Below are positions 1 through 9,440 of a stretch of DNA of 64,000 nt, piece after piece. The translations under genes and the position numbers were made by a program. Each line of letters opens with the position of its first letter. Position 1 is the first letter of the stretch. The notes below the pieces were generated by a model. It searched no databases. It saw only the letters and a list, made by a program, of their open reading frames with translations, and was not told the DNA's origin. The stretch comes from Pyronema omphalodes (taxonomy: Eukaryota; Ascomycota; Pezizomycetes; Pezizales; Pyronemataceae), in the NCBI GenBank assembly GCA_024516155.1, contig JAJJXM010000088.1:1-64000 (forward strand), read 5' to 3'.

Positions 1-366
1 GGGTCCTCCACCTTGGGGTTACTGGTTGTCGTGGGGCGATGGAGGTTGAATGAGGATCGGGTTCAACTGCTCCTGGGTCATCGTGACCGGAGGTGACAAG
101 TCCCAATCCTGCCGGGGTCGCCATTTCCGCAGGGTCGTCGGTAGAGGTATGGGGGAGTTCGGGTGATTCGGGGGTCTGTGGGTCTGGATGGTTGTTCGGG
201 GGTCACTGGGGCTTGCCGATCCGGTCGGTTCTTGTTCGATATGTTCTCCGAGCTCCTTTAGCTGAAAGGACGCCACTGTGTGCGCCTTCTTCTGGGTTTT
301 CTGGGTCTTTCTGGGTTTTCTGGGTCCTCGCTCCCGCGTTGGGTGTCGTACACAGGAACGCAATCA
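1..366 (-). pseudogene. G1a gag N-terminal fragment, frame-disrupted
   Basis: This corresponds to the first ~120 codons of the G1 Gag, including the Lys-Thr-Gln repeat region and the acidic/proline-rich linker. Compared with 8270-8651 of G1b it carries about seven single-base insertions (near 44, 93, 181, 211, 309, 333 and 357), most in or beside homopolymers, so no Gag frame survives. The adjoining LTR is nearly unchanged, which makes the clustered indels suspicious as sequence or assembly error rather than age. The coding part continues left of the window. Confidence 0.8.
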
Positions 367-368
367 AA

Positions 369-1157
369 TATCAGAATCCGTATCCACGGTTACTGACGAC
401 AGGCAGCGCGGGGGTTTCGGCGGCGAGGAGAGCGGCGGCGGGTTAGGTAAGGCTGGTAAGTTGGGAATGGGCAAGGGTTGTGGGCTGGGAAATCACAGGT
501 GAGTTTGGAGAGATGGGAAATCACAAGGGAACTTTTGTAGATAGGATTGTGGTAAATAGAAACTTGATTGCGTGAAGAAATAAACTACATACAAATTTCC
601 TCCTCTTATACTTGTTCCTTCATGACTCGTGACTCAGCATTCTCCGCCTGCGGAGACTGCTTCCAATGCTAACCGCCGTGATACTACATACATGACCAAC
701 ATTCCCCAACATTTGCCAACCGCCGTAATTCCAAATAAGAAAGCAAGATAACTAACCGCCATAATTCCAAATAATAATAACAAGGAAAGAGTACATACCA
801 AAAGAGATAACTACCGGCTAACCGCCGTGATTCCAAATAGCAAAGAAAGAGTACATACCGAAAGAGATAACTTCCTGGCTAACCGCCGTGATTCCAAATA
901 GTAAAGAAAGAGTACATACCAAAAGAGAGAAGTAAAAGATTCCAACAATTTCCTAGCCGCCGTAATACCTAAAAGAAATCCAAATAAGAAATAACTCCGA
1001 ACATATGAAAATCCTCGGCAAGGGGCCCAGCCCCTTGCCCTAACCCTATCCCTTTACTTCATGACAGCGTAACAGGTTGCTAGGGTGATGACGATCACCC
1101 ATAGCCCTGCGGTGGTGACGGCGGAGGCCAGGAGCATGTCACGGGAGCGTTGTGACA
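369..1157 (-). repeat. G1a 5' LTR (789 bp)
   Basis: The termini on the minus strand are TGTCACAACG and ATTCTGATA, the same as the other four G1 LTRs in the window. It contains the 60-bp tandem repeats, the paired TGACTC motifs and the TATA-like box described for the G1c LTR. Confidence 0.9.
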
Positions 1158-1715
1158 ATGCGCTCCCTCCAGGAGGAGATCGAACGCAGCAACGGATCTG
1201 TCACCCTGGCGCAACCCCCCCGATATATGACGACCGCGGAGAAGCGTGTGGGCAAGGAAGCGTCCAGTGTGGTTATTGCGGTACGTACCACCGAAGAGCT
1301 CGCACTCCTGAAGCGCAAACGAGTCATGGTACTCTTCGAGCCCCGAAGAGTCACCGAGTACCACTCTGCCCGACGGACCGACCAGTGTCGGCGCTGCTTG
1401 CTCTTTGGCCACCACTACACCAACTGCACTGGACCGCAAGGCCCCACCTGCGGCATCTGCGGCCAGAACCACCCCACGGACGACCACGCCTGCAACGACT
1501 GCCCCCAAAGCAAAGGTAAGCGTTGTGAGCACACTAGATACCATTGCAAAAACTGCGCGGACGCCAACCTCCCCGACCTCGACCACCCAGGCTTCAGCAA
1601 GCAATGCCCCGTACGCATCCGCATATTCAAAGAAGCCTGGACAGCGTCACAAAACCCCGCCGCCGCCCCACCCAACCCAGCCGACAGAGACACTGAGATG
1701 AACGCCCATGTCTAG
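1158..1715 (+). CDS. LA1 ORF1, C-terminal part (zinc-knuckle Gag-like protein)
   Basis: This is the last ~185 residues of the family-A ORF1, the RNA-binding protein that packages LINE RNA. It starts at the G1a insertion point and lacks the N-terminal part. Three Cys/His knuckles are visible: CRRCLLFGHHYTNC, CGICGQNHPTDDHAC and a longer CKNC...C motif. The same region of LA2 (63444-64000) is nearly identical. The stop codon (1713-1715) overlaps the ORF2 start by 8 nt (ATGTCTAG). Partial gene; high confidence in the family. Confidence 0.85.
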   Translation: MRSLQEEIERSNGSVTLAQPPRYMTTAEKRVGKEASSVVIAVRTTEELALLKRKRVMVLFEPRRVTEYHSARRTDQCRRCLLFGHHYTNCTGPQGPTCGICGQNHPTDDHACNDCPQSKGKRCEHTRYHCKNCADANLPDLDHPGFSKQCPVRIRIFKEAWTASQNPAAAPPNPADRDTEMNAHV

Positions 1716-1805
1716 CTACAACAGACTGGCAGCAACCATACGGATCGTCTCCCACAACGTGAACCGAGAACGAACAGCACTCGATGCGCTGCTGAATAGC
1801 GCACA
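1708..1805 (+). CDS. LA1 ORF2, part 1 (endonuclease start)
   Basis: These are the first 32 codons of ORF2, starting at the ATG inside the ORF1 terminator and matching the N-terminus of LA2 ORF2. It is cut by G1b at 1805; positions 1801-1805 (GCACA) are repeated at 9441-9445. The frame continues correctly at 9446. Confidence 0.85.
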
Positions 1806-2593
1806 TATCAGAATCCGTATCCACGGTTACTGACGACAGGCAGCGCGGGGGTTTCGGCGGCGAGGAGAGCGGCGGCGGGTTAGGTAAGGCTGGTAAGTTG
1901 GGAATGGGCAAGGGTTGTGGGCTGGGAAATCACAGGTGAGTTTGGAGAGATGGGAAATCACAAGGGAACTTTTGTAGATAGGATTGTGGTAAATAGAAAC
2001 TTGATTGCGTGAAGAAATAAACTACATACAAATTTCCTCCTCTTATACTTGTTCCTTCATGACTCGTGACTCAGCATTCTCCGCCTGCGGAGACTGCTTC
2101 CAATGCTAACCGCCGTGATACTACATACATGACCAACATTCCCCAACATTTGCCAACCGCCGTAATTCCAAATAAGAAAGCAAGATAACTAACCGCCATA
2201 ATTCCAAATAATAATAACAAGGAAAGAGTACATACCAAAAGAGATAACTACCGGCTAACCGCCGTGATTCCAAGAGCAAAGAAAGAGTACATACCGAAAG
2301 AGATAACTTCCTGGCTAACCGCCGTGATTCCAAATAGTAAAGAAAGAGTACATACCAAAAGAGAGAAGTAAAAGATTCCAACAATTTCCTAGCCGCCGTA
2401 ATACCTAAAAGAAATCCAAATAAGAAATAACTCCGAACATATGAAAATCCTCGGCAAGGGGCCCAGCCCCTTGCCCTAACCCTATCCCTTTACTTCATGA
2501 CAGCGTAACAGGTTGCTAGGGTGATGACGATCACCCATAGCCCTGCGGTGGTGACGGCGGAGGCCAGGAGCATGTCACGGGAGCGTTGTGACA
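1806..2593 (-). repeat. G1b 3' LTR (788 bp)
   Basis: Termini are TGTCACAACG and ATTCTGATA on the minus strand. Its first ~104 bp on that strand encode the C-terminus of ORF3. A polypurine tract (minus strand, about 2598-2610) sits just upstream. Confidence 0.95.
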
Positions 2594-3557
2594 TAAGCCC
2601 CCCCCTCCAGGCCGAGACTCCGGCGAGGCCGTAGGCAGTCCTCAACGCGGGCCTCCGGATGGGGGACCGTCCCCGATACTGCCTTCCCCGACGTCGGCGA
2701 CGTACGACGTCCTGGGTGATGTCCTCGAGGACATAAGGCGGTATTTGCTCTTGTTGGTGTCCTAAGGGGGGCGCCGTTATTTGTTCTTGTTGGTGCCCTG
2801 AGGAGAACGGGGGTATTTGATCTTGTTGGTGCCCTGAGGCGGGGGGCTCCGGGGGATCCGAACAAGGGGCGGATGTCAGGTCGTTGGTTGGTCGGTAGTC
2901 GACGGTGGGGAGATGCTGTTCCGGCTCCGCTGTCTGATAGAAAGACAGGTTGATCGCCACCTTCTCGTGGTCCGAAGGTCCCGTCATCATAATTACTGGG
3001 AGTTGGTGTCTGATCGTATGGAGGGTGGAGTCCTCCGATTCCAGTTCTCGGGGACGGGGTGGTTCGTTTTCCTGATTTTCCGTAGGGACGGGAGGTTCCT
3101 TTCCTGTCCCGGGCTCGTCCTTGCAGGGTGGTATCGTTGCCGGGGTTTCCGTGAGGGGTTTCCATCCTCTGATACCGCATCTCTGGTCGTGTCCGTCTTT
3201 GTTGACCAGGAATTTACACACATTGCAGAGTCTCTTTCCTTTCTGCCCTGCCTTGCAGGCCTTTTGCGGGTCCATCCTTCGGTGTCGGATCACCCATTCT
3301 AACTCGGGGTCATGTAGCTGCCCGCAGCTACATGATTTTTTTATGCGTGCCGCAATTGCTTGCGCCACCGCTAGGAAATGATTGTTGTTTAATTTCGATT
3401 GGAGGTGAATGGAGCAGGAGTCGTTGTTGCAGAACGACCAGTGTAGTTCTGCGTGCGGGATCGTGGGGTGGGGGGATTTCTTTTCTGCCGGGGGAGTAGG
3501 GGTTCGGTACCAGCCCAAAGAGGACGGGGGGTCCTCGGAGTTCGTTCTATCGTCCAT
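2490..3557 (-). CDS. G1b ORF3: Cys/His-rich, proline-rich protein with C-terminal membrane segment
   Basis: A 355-aa frame in the position where env genes sit, but without a signal peptide. Its ATG overlaps the Pol stop as TAATG, suggesting translation by termination-reinitiation. The N-terminal ~125 residues are rich in Cys and His (CNNDSC, CSCGQLH, CNVCK, DGHDQRC), which could bind zinc. The middle is Pro/Gln-rich with three GHQQ(D/E)QI repeats, then a basic RRRRRGRQYRGR patch. The last ~25 residues are hydrophobic (MLLASAVTTAGLWVIVITLA) and look like a tail anchor; they are encoded within the 3' LTR. The same 355 aa are kept in G1c. I do not recognise a family; the function is unknown. Confidence 0.75.
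   Translation of the reverse strand: MDDRTNSEDPPSSLGWYRTPTPPAEKKSPHPTIPHAELHWSFCNNDSCSIHLQSKLNNNHFLAVAQAIAARIKKSCSCGQLHDPELEWVIRHRRMDPQKACKAGQKGKRLCNVCKFLVNKDGHDQRCGIRGWKPLTETPATIPPCKDEPGTGKEPPVPTENQENEPPRPRELESEDSTLHTIRHQLPVIMMTGPSDHEKVAINLSFYQTAEPEQHLPTVDYRPTNDLTSAPCSDPPEPPASGHQQDQIPPFSSGHQQEQITAPPLGHQQEQIPPYVLEDITQDVVRRRRRGRQYRGRSPIRRPALRTAYGLAGVSAWRGGLMSQRSRDMLLASAVTTAGLWVIVITLATCYAVMK
2594..2612 (-). promoter_or_regulatory. G1b polypurine tract
   Basis: On the minus strand a G-rich run (GGAGGGGGGGGC) lies immediately 5' of the 3' LTR, the expected primer site for plus-strand DNA synthesis. The identical tract precedes the 3' LTR of G1c at about 29923-29936. It lies within the ORF3 coding sequence. 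Confidence 0.75.
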
Positions 3558-6500
3558 TACAGCTGTGGGGCAGGTTTATTAGGGTACCTGCGGTGGAATT
3601 GGGTGATGGCGTCGGGGGAGTTTTGGAAATTGTCGGCGGGGTACCAGGTCGTATCGGGGTCGTGGAAACCCGTCCACTTAACTCGATATTGTATCTGACC
3701 CTGGTGGCGTCGAGAATCCACTATCTCCTCAACTTCCCACTCTTCCTCGTCGTCGAGGACAATCGGTAGCGGAGGGGGCTGAATATGGCCTGGGATGGTG
3801 GTCGAAGTGGGTTGAGACGGTTCTAGAAGGGAGATGTGAAATACTGGATGGATCTTTGCGTTTGGGGGGAGGTCCAGTTTATAAGCTCGCGACCCTACCT
3901 TAGACAAGATAGTGTAGGGCCCCAATAGCTTGTAATCGAGCTTGTTGGAGGGTCGGGTGGTTTTCACATTCTTCCTCTTCAGCCAGACCCGATCTCCCAC
4001 TCGAAGGACCGGATCCGGGTGTCGATGCCGGTTCGCCTGTTCTGCATGAGCAGTCTGGGCATAGTGGACCTCTGCCTTCAGATCCTCGTGAAGTCGGTTG
4101 AGGGCGCCAACATATCTGGAGACCTCGGGGTTTCCTTCCGCGACTTCACCCAGCGGCTGGGTAAAACGGGGATGATATCCGTAATTCGCGAAGAAGGGGG
4201 ACACCTTGGTCGTTCCTGAGCGGGAGTTGTTGTAGCAGAACTCCGCCATAGGAAGGAGTTGGTTCCAATTGTCCTGTTGATAGTTACAATACGCCCTGAG
4301 GTATTGTTCGAGGATCGCATTGACCCTCTCTGTCTGTCCGTCGGACTCTGGGTGAAACGCCGTACTCAGGTTCCTCGTGGTTCCCATTGCCTCCATAACC
4401 CTTTTCCAGAACTGAGAGGTGAATAGAGACCCCCGATCCGAGATGATGCTGCTCGGGAGTCCGTGGGCCCGTACCACATGTGTGAGAAACCCGTCCGCAA
4501 GTTCCCTGGGTCCCATAGTGTCCCTACATGCTACAAAGTGCGCCATCTTCGTCAAGCGGTCCACAATCACCCATATCGCATTCATTCCCCCATCTTCCGG
4601 AAGACCTGTGATAAAATCCATGGAGATGGATTCCCATGGTCTTCCTGGAATCTGTAACGGTCGTAAGAGGCCGAAGGGGGCGTGCTTAATGGGCTTGATA
4701 CGTTTACAGGTATCACAGTAGTCGACATATCGAGTCACATACTGTCGTTGTTGTGGCCAATAAAAATTCCGGCTGACCAACTCCAAGGTCCTTGCCCTTC
4801 CCGGATGCCCCGCGGCCTGGGAGTCGTGATGCTGCCGTAAAATTTGTAACCTCAGGTCGTCGTCGTCAGGGACCCATATCAATCCCTCGTATAGGAGTAA
4901 CCCATCCTTTTCCTCGCATAACCCCAAGGGGACCCTATTGTCTCGGGCTATCCCTTCCCGAAGTTTGCGGATTACCTCCTGGAGTTCCGTATCGGTCCTC
5001 GTTTTTTCCCGAATTTTGGTAAGGAGGGGGGTGTCCGGGGTGAGTTTTATCAATTGTGTCTCGTTCACATGAAAGACTTCCTGGGGAAGGAGGACTCGGC
5101 TTCGGTTCTGCCGGTGCTTCATCTCCCCTTCCCAGGGAGAGTCTCCTGACTCTCGGGACAATATGTCGGGTTTTCCTGCCAACTTCCCCGGACGATACGT
5201 GATCGTGAAGTCATAGTTAGCCAGTTGTTCCGCCCATCGGGCCTGTCGGAGGTTGAGGTCCCTCTTTGTTTGCCAATATTCTAGGTTTTTATGGTCTGAC
5301 AGTATCCGGATACTGTGTCTCGTCGATTTGCAGTACGTCGACCACTTGTCCAATGCCTCCACTATTGCCAGGAGCTCCTTATCGTGGATGTCGTAATTGA
5401 GCTCCGCTTCTTTTAATTTTCTTGAAAAATAGGCAAGGGGGTGCAGTACGTTGGAGTCGTCGGGTTGTGAGCAGACTGCCCCGATGGCATAGTCTGAGGC
5501 GTCTGTCTCCAGGGTGAGTGGCCGATCCGGGTCGAAATGTTGCAGGATCGGCTGGGATATCATTGCCGTCTTCAGTTGCTCAAAGGCCCGTTGTGTCTCG
5601 TCGTTCCATTCCCAGGGTACCTGTTTTTTCGTCAATCGTGTCAATGGCGTGGTGATCTTGCTGAAATCCCGGATGAATCGACGGTAAAAGTTGGCGAATC
5701 CCAGGAAACTTTGGACTCCCTTCACATTTACCGGTTCCTTCCATTCCTTAACCGCCCTAATTTTCTCGGGGTCCATCTGCAACCCTGTGGGGGAGATGAT
5801 GTATCCCAGGTATTCCGTCTTTTTTGTGTGGAATTCACATTTCGAGGGTTTCAGGGTCAGTCCTACGTCCCTTAACCTTTCCAGGACCATGCGTACGTGT
5901 CTCTGATGCTCCGCCAGATCATCCGAGTAGATCAATATGTCGTCGAGATAGGCGATGCAAAAGATGTCAAGGTAATCACTTAAGACTTCGTTCATCCATC
6001 GTTGAAACGAAGCTGGAGCATTTGTCAAACCAAATGGCATCACCAAATACTCGTATAGACCGTACTTGGTACGGAACGCAGTTTTCCATTCATCTCCTGT
6101 GGCTATTCGGAGGTTATGGTATGCATCTCGCACATCTAATTTGGTATAGATCTTGGCGTTGGAAAGTCTATCCAACGCTTCCCCTATCAGCGGGAGTGGG
6201 GTGCGATCCTTGATTGTGATTTCGTTGAGTCGTCGGTAGTCGACGCATAACCGTAGGGTACCATCCTTTTTCTTAACGAAATGGATTGGGGCTCCCGCTG
6301 GAGACGTCGACCGTCGGACCCAACCCCTCTTTTCATTCTCTTCCAAGTAATCCCTTAGTACTCGCAGGCGTTCCTCATCGAGGGCTCGCAGGGGTTCGAA
6401 CGGCGGAACCTTTCCGTCCATCAAGGGGATCCTGTGGTCATGATGTCGGTGCGGAGGCAACCCTACCGCCTCTTTTTCCCTAAATACGGAGAGGTAATCT

Positions 6501-7522
6501 GCATATTCCGGTGGTATTATTTCTTCCAGGGAGTCAGGTCTGTCTTTCCCCGCTCGGATTATGGTACTCGCGAGTTCCAATTCCCCGGAAGTGGCAATTG
6601 ATTTGGCGGGAGCGGTTTCCCAGTTCCCCGGCTCTTCCTGGTTGGTTGGCGCAGTAGCGGTTGATTTGGCGGGAGCGGTTTCCCAGTTCCCCGGTCCCTT
6701 CTGGTTGGCTGGCGCTTGCGGGGGTTGCCGCGAAGCGCACTGAGTCGAGTCGGGATCGACCTCGGTGGATTCCACGCGCCTAGATCCCTGTACGCTTTCC
6801 ATATCCTCGTCCTCCGACTCTTCCACTTCTTCTCCTTCTTCATCCTCTTCTATACTTTCTCCCCAGATCTCTTGGATGCGAAGCTCATCTTCCTCATCCA
6901 TCTGGAGCATCTCCTTCGGCCCTTCCATACCATAGGCGTGCTCCGCTCCCTCGTGTATTCGTTGATTATATTCTTTTTCTGCCCCCCGTTCCGACACGGT
7001 TGTGGCATGGGGCGAGGTAGGAAGGCAGTTCTTTCCGCATTTCTCGGAGTTGAAGACAATTCTTCCTTCTTTCCAGTCGATGCTGGGGTTGTGTTTCCGC
7101 AACCAAGGCAGTCCCAGGATAATGGGTGCGTTGCCAATGGTAATACAGTGGAGCCGAATATCTTCCCTATGGTCGTTGATCACCATGGTCACCATGGCAT
7201 CGTGGGTTACTGGGCCCCCATCCAATTCCCGTCCGTCTACAGCGAGAACCTTTCGTGGGGTTAATTTTTTCGCGCAGGGCAATCCCTGCTGTTTCACATA
7301 TTTTCGATCTATAAAATTCTCCGTGGCCCCGCAGTCGATCATGGCCGTTGTGTGGTATTCTTTCTTGTTTCGTCCGATTAATTTTACTCGCAGGATGATT
7401 TTTTCGTTTCTTCCGTATGGTCCTACACTCGAGATTCTATCCGCCGGTCCTGCCGTGGTTGAACTGGTGGGCGACAGTTGCCCCAGGAATCCACCTTTTC
7501 CTTTTATTCCTGGGGATTCTCT
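3557..7522 (-). CDS. pol: G1b Pol: protease, RT, RNase H, integrase, chromodomain
   Basis: The polyprotein copies element RNA and integrates the DNA. The frame opens at the -1 slip site (7522) with no early ATG, giving 1321 aa. Order: protease (IDCGATENFID, about 7307-7339), an acidic linker, two ~21-aa repeats containing PGNWETAPAKS, RT with YLDD at 5939-5950, RNase H (LETDASDYAIGAV), integrase with HHCC zinc region and D,D35E residues (VDRLTKMAHF, SDRGSLF, SDGQTERVN), and a C-terminal chromodomain (EVEEIVDSRR, then YRVKWTGF). This domain order is that of chromoviruses, where the chromodomain directs integration to marked chromatin. No stop or frameshift is visible. Confidence 0.95.
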   Translation of the reverse strand, partial: RESPGIKGKGGFLGQLSPTSSTTAGPADRISSVGPYGRNEKIILRVKLIGRNKKEYHTTAMIDCGATENFIDRKYVKQQGLPCAKKLTPRKVLAVDGRELDGGPVTHDAMVTMVINDHREDIRLHCITIGNAPIILGLPWLRKHNPSIDWKEGRIVFNSEKCGKNCLPTSPHATTVSERGAEKEYNQRIHEGAEHAYGMEGPKEMLQMDEEDELRIQEIWGESIEEDEEGEEVEESEDEDMESVQGSRRVESTEVDPDSTQCASRQPPQAPANQKGPGNWETAPAKSTATAPTNQEEPGNWETAPAKSIATSGELELASTIIRAGKDRPDSLEEIIPPEYADYLSVFREKEAVGLPPHRHHDHRIPLMDGKVPPFEPLRALDEERLRVLRDYLEENEKRGWVRRSTSPAGAPIHFVKKKDGTLRLCVDYRRLNEITIKDRTPLPLIGEALDRLSNAKIYTKLDVRDAYHNLRIATGDEWKTAFRTKYGLYEYLVMPFGLTNAPASFQRWMNEVLSDYLDIFCIAYLDDILIYSDDLAEHQRHVRMVLERLRDVGLTLKPSKCEFHTKKTEYLGYIISPTGLQMDPEKIRAVKEWKEPVNVKGVQSFLGFANFYRRFIRDFSKITTPLTRLTKKQVPWEWNDETQRAFEQLKTAMISQPILQHFDPDRPLTLETDASDYAIGAVCSQPDDSNVLHPLAYFSRKLKEAELNYDIHDKELLAIVEALDKWSTYCKSTRHSIRILSDHKNLEYWQTKRDLNLRQARWAEQLANYDFTITYRPGKLAGKPDILSRESGDSPWEGEMKHRQNRSRVLLPQEVFHVNETQLIKLTPDTPLLTKIREKTRTDTELQEVIRKLREGIARDNRVPLGLCEEKDGLLLYEGLIWVPDDDDLRLQILRQHHDSQAAGHPGRARTLELVSRNFYWPQQRQYVTRYVDYCDTCKRIKPIKHAPFGLLRPLQIPGRPWESISMDFITGLPEDGGMNAIWVIVDRLTKMAHFVACRDTMGPRELADGFLTHVVRAHGLPSSIISDRGSLFTSQFWKRVMEAMGTTRNLSTAFHPESDGQTERVNAILEQYLRAYCNYQQDNWNQLLPMAEFCYNNSRSGTTKVSPFFANYGYHPRFTQPLGEVAEGNPEVSRYVGALNRLHEDLKAEVHYAQTAHAEQANRHRHPDPVLRVGDRVWLKRKNVKTTRPSNKLDYKLLGPYTILSKVGSRAYKLDLPPNAKIHPVFHISLLEPSQPTSTTIPGHIQPPPLPIVLDDEEEWEVEEIVDSRRHQGQIQYRVKWTGFHDPDTTWYPADNFQNSPDAITQFHRRYPNKPAPQL

Positions 7523-8646
7523 TTTCCCGACGTCTCACCGAGTCCCTCGTCTACCAATGTAGTTTCCGCTGCTCTGAATAATTTCTTACTTGGGCACTTC
7601 GCAGCGTAGTGTCCCACCTTCCCACAGTTAAAACATTCGTTATTCCGCTTCCGCCTATCCTCCTCCGTCCTATCCCTTGGTTTCGGTCGACGAGTGGAAT
7701 CTAATTCCATTGGTTCGGGGTCGGAGAGTCGAGAGTCGTGTCCCTGCCCCTTAAGATGGGGGTGGTGATAGAATTGAGGTTCATATCGAGTCCTCAGGGT
7801 TCGGAAGTTGAATAGTCGGTTGTCTAACGCTATGGCCTTGTTGGCGAACTCCGTGAGATCCGTTGGTCGTTCGTCAAGGAGTGCCAACTGTCGTTGGACG
7901 TCTGTGTTTAGTCCATCACTGAATTGATCGATGTAGGTCTCGTCGTTATAGCTTAAATCGGATTTGATCCTTTGAAATTCGGCCCAATATGCAGCGGCGG
8001 ATCGCGCGCCCTGCCTGATCATCTTAAACTTTCTTCTTGCTACTTCTTTTGAGTCGGCTTCCCCGAAAGCCCTACTGACAGCAGTCTTAAAGGTCTCCCA
8101 GGTCGTGTATACGCTTTTCCCCTCCTTGATGGACGGCTCGATCCATGCCCAAGCGTTACCTCTACAGCGGGAGCTCGCATAGTTCACCTTTTTCTGTTCG
8201 GTGTCGAATCTATTCCCTTCACAATTGAACTTCAGTTCGCATTGCGTCAGGAATGCCCTCAGCTTGGTCCGTTCACCGTAGTACAGCTCCGGGTCCTCCA
8301 CCTTGGGGTTACTGGTTGTCGTGGGGCGATGGAGTTGAATGAGGATCTGGTTCAACTGCTCCTGGGTCATCGTGACCGGAGTGACAAGTCCCAATCCTGC
8401 CGGGGTCGCCATTTCCGCAGGGTCGTCGGTAGAGGTATGGGGGAGTTCGGGTGATTCGGGGGTCTGTGGTCTGGATGGTTGTTCGGGGGTCACTGGGCTT
8501 GCCGATCCGGTCGGTTCTTGTTCGATATGTTCTCCGAGCTCCTTTAGCTGAAAGGACGCCACTGTGTGCGCCTTCTTCTGGGTTTTCTGGGTCTTCTGGG
8601 TTTTCTGGGTCCTCGCTCCGCGTTGGGTGTCGTACACAGGACGCAA
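7504..8646 (-). CDS. gag: G1b Gag
   Basis: Capsid/nucleocapsid precursor. The frame is open from 8646, where only a TTG is available; the first ATG is at 8412 (302 aa). The sequence upstream of that ATG is a coding-like Lys-Thr-Gln repeat whose length differs from G1c by exactly 18 bp (six codons), so an alternative or non-AUG start is possible. The core has the retrotransposon Gag capsid region (around WETFKTAVSRAF and FSDGLN) and one CCHC knuckle (CFNCGKVGHYAAKC). It overlaps pol and ends just after the slippery site. Confidence 0.9.
   Translation of the reverse strand: MRPVYDTQRGARTQKTQKTQKTQKKAHTVASFQLKELGEHIEQEPTGSASPVTPEQPSRPQTPESPELPHTSTDDPAEMATPAGLGLVTPVTMTQEQLNQILIQLHRPTTTSNPKVEDPELYYGERTKLRAFLTQCELKFNCEGNRFDTEQKKVNYASSRCRGNAWAWIEPSIKEGKSVYTTWETFKTAVSRAFGEADSKEVARRKFKMIRQGARSAAAYWAEFQRIKSDLSYNDETYIDQFSDGLNTDVQRQLALLDERPTDLTEFANKAIALDNRLFNFRTLRTRYEPQFYHHPHLKGQGHDSRLSDPEPMELDSTRRPKPRDRTEEDRRKRNNECFNCGKVGHYAAKCPSKKLFRAAETTLVDEGLGETSGKENPQE
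7522..7528 (-). promoter_or_regulatory. G1b gag-pol -1 frameshift site G_GGA_AAA
   Basis: On the minus strand the heptamer GGGAAAA is placed in the Gag frame exactly as X_XXY_YYZ (codons TCG GGA AAA), seven codons before the Gag stop. Slipping back one base continues into Pol with no stop before the protease. The same heptamer and phase are present in G1c at 25004-25010. Confidence 0.85.
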
Positions 8647-8651
8647 TCAAA

Positions 8652-9440
8652 TATCAGAATCCGTATCCACGGTTACTGACGACAGGCAGCGCGGGGGTTT
8701 CGGCGGCGAGGAGAGCGGCGGCGGGTTAGGTAAGGCTGGTAAGTTGGGAATGGGCAAGGGTTGTGGGCTGGGAAATCACAGGTGAGTTTGGAGAGATGGG
8801 AAATCACAAGGGAACTTTTGTAGATAGGATTGTGGTAAATAGAAACTTGATTGCGTGAAGAAATAAACTACATATCAATTTCCTCCTCTTATACTTGTTC
8901 CTTCATGACTCGTGACTCAGCATTCTCCGCCTGCGGAGACTGCTTCCAATGCTAACCGCCGTGATACTACATACATGACCAACATTCCCCAACATTTGCC
9001 AACCGCCGTAATTCCAAATAAGAAAGCAAGATAACTAACCGCCATAATTCCAAATAATAATAACAAGGAAAGAGTACATACCAAAAGAGATAACTACCGG
9101 CTAACCGCCGTGATTCCAAATAGCAAAGAAAGAGTACATACCGAAAGAGATAACTTCCTGGCTAACCGCCGTGATTCCAAATAGTAAAGAAAGAGTACAT
9201 ACCAAAAGAGAGAAGTAAAAGATTCCAACAATTTCCTAGCCGCCGTAATACCTAAAAGAAATCCAAATAAGAAATAACTCCGAACATATGAAAATCCTCG
9301 GCAAGGGGCCCAGCCCCTTGCCCTAACCCTATCCCTTTACTTCATGACAGCGTAACAGGTTGCTAGGGTGATGACGATCACCCATAGCCCTGCGGTGGTG
9401 ACGGCGGAGGCCAGGAGCATGTCACGGGAGCGTTGTGACA
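8652..9440 (-). repeat. G1b 5' LTR (789 bp)
   Basis: Termini as for the other G1 LTRs; ends at the GCACA duplication. The LTR/gag junction is followed by TTTGATTGCGTCC, which lacks the TGG start of a usual tRNA primer site. Confidence 0.95.
8888..8919 (-). promoter_or_regulatory. G1b LTR core promoter: TATA-like box and TGACTC repeats
   Basis: Read on the minus strand, TGAGTCA is followed by a second overlapping-spaced GAGTCAT and then TATAAGAG about 20 bp downstream. TGACTCA is the binding site of Gcn4/CPC1-type bZIP factors. Inferred promoter; untested. Confidence 0.5.

Larger units (their letters stand above)
1..1157 (-). mobile_element. G1a: 5' end of a Ty3/gypsy family-1 retrotransposon, cut by the window edge
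   Basis: This stretch matches the 5' end of G1b and G1c: a 5' LTR (369-1157) followed on the minus strand by the start of gag. The rest of the element lies left of the window. It interrupts ORF1 of LA1, because the LINE reading frame starts abruptly at 1158 straight after the LTR terminus TGTCACAACG (read on the minus strand). The expected 5-bp target duplication on this side would be 1158-1162 (ATGCG); its partner is outside the window. Confidence 0.9.
1806..9440 (-). mobile_element. G1b: complete Ty3/gypsy chromovirus, family 1
   Basis: A full-length 7635-bp element on the minus strand: 5' LTR 8652-9440, gag, pol, ORF3, 3' LTR 1806-2593. It is flanked by the 5-bp duplication GCACA (1801-1805 and 9441-9445). 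The two LTRs differ at only a few positions (for example a 2-bp deletion near 2272 and changes near 8875), so the insertion is young. All three reading frames are open, making this the copy most likely to be competent. It interrupts ORF2 of LA1 near its start. Confidence 0.95.

Noticed and set aside
5824..7264. Antisense frames across G1 pol (several of 100-190 aa)
   Set aside because: Shadows of the Pol frame; no start context, no recognisable motif, and each lies opposite conserved catalytic domains.
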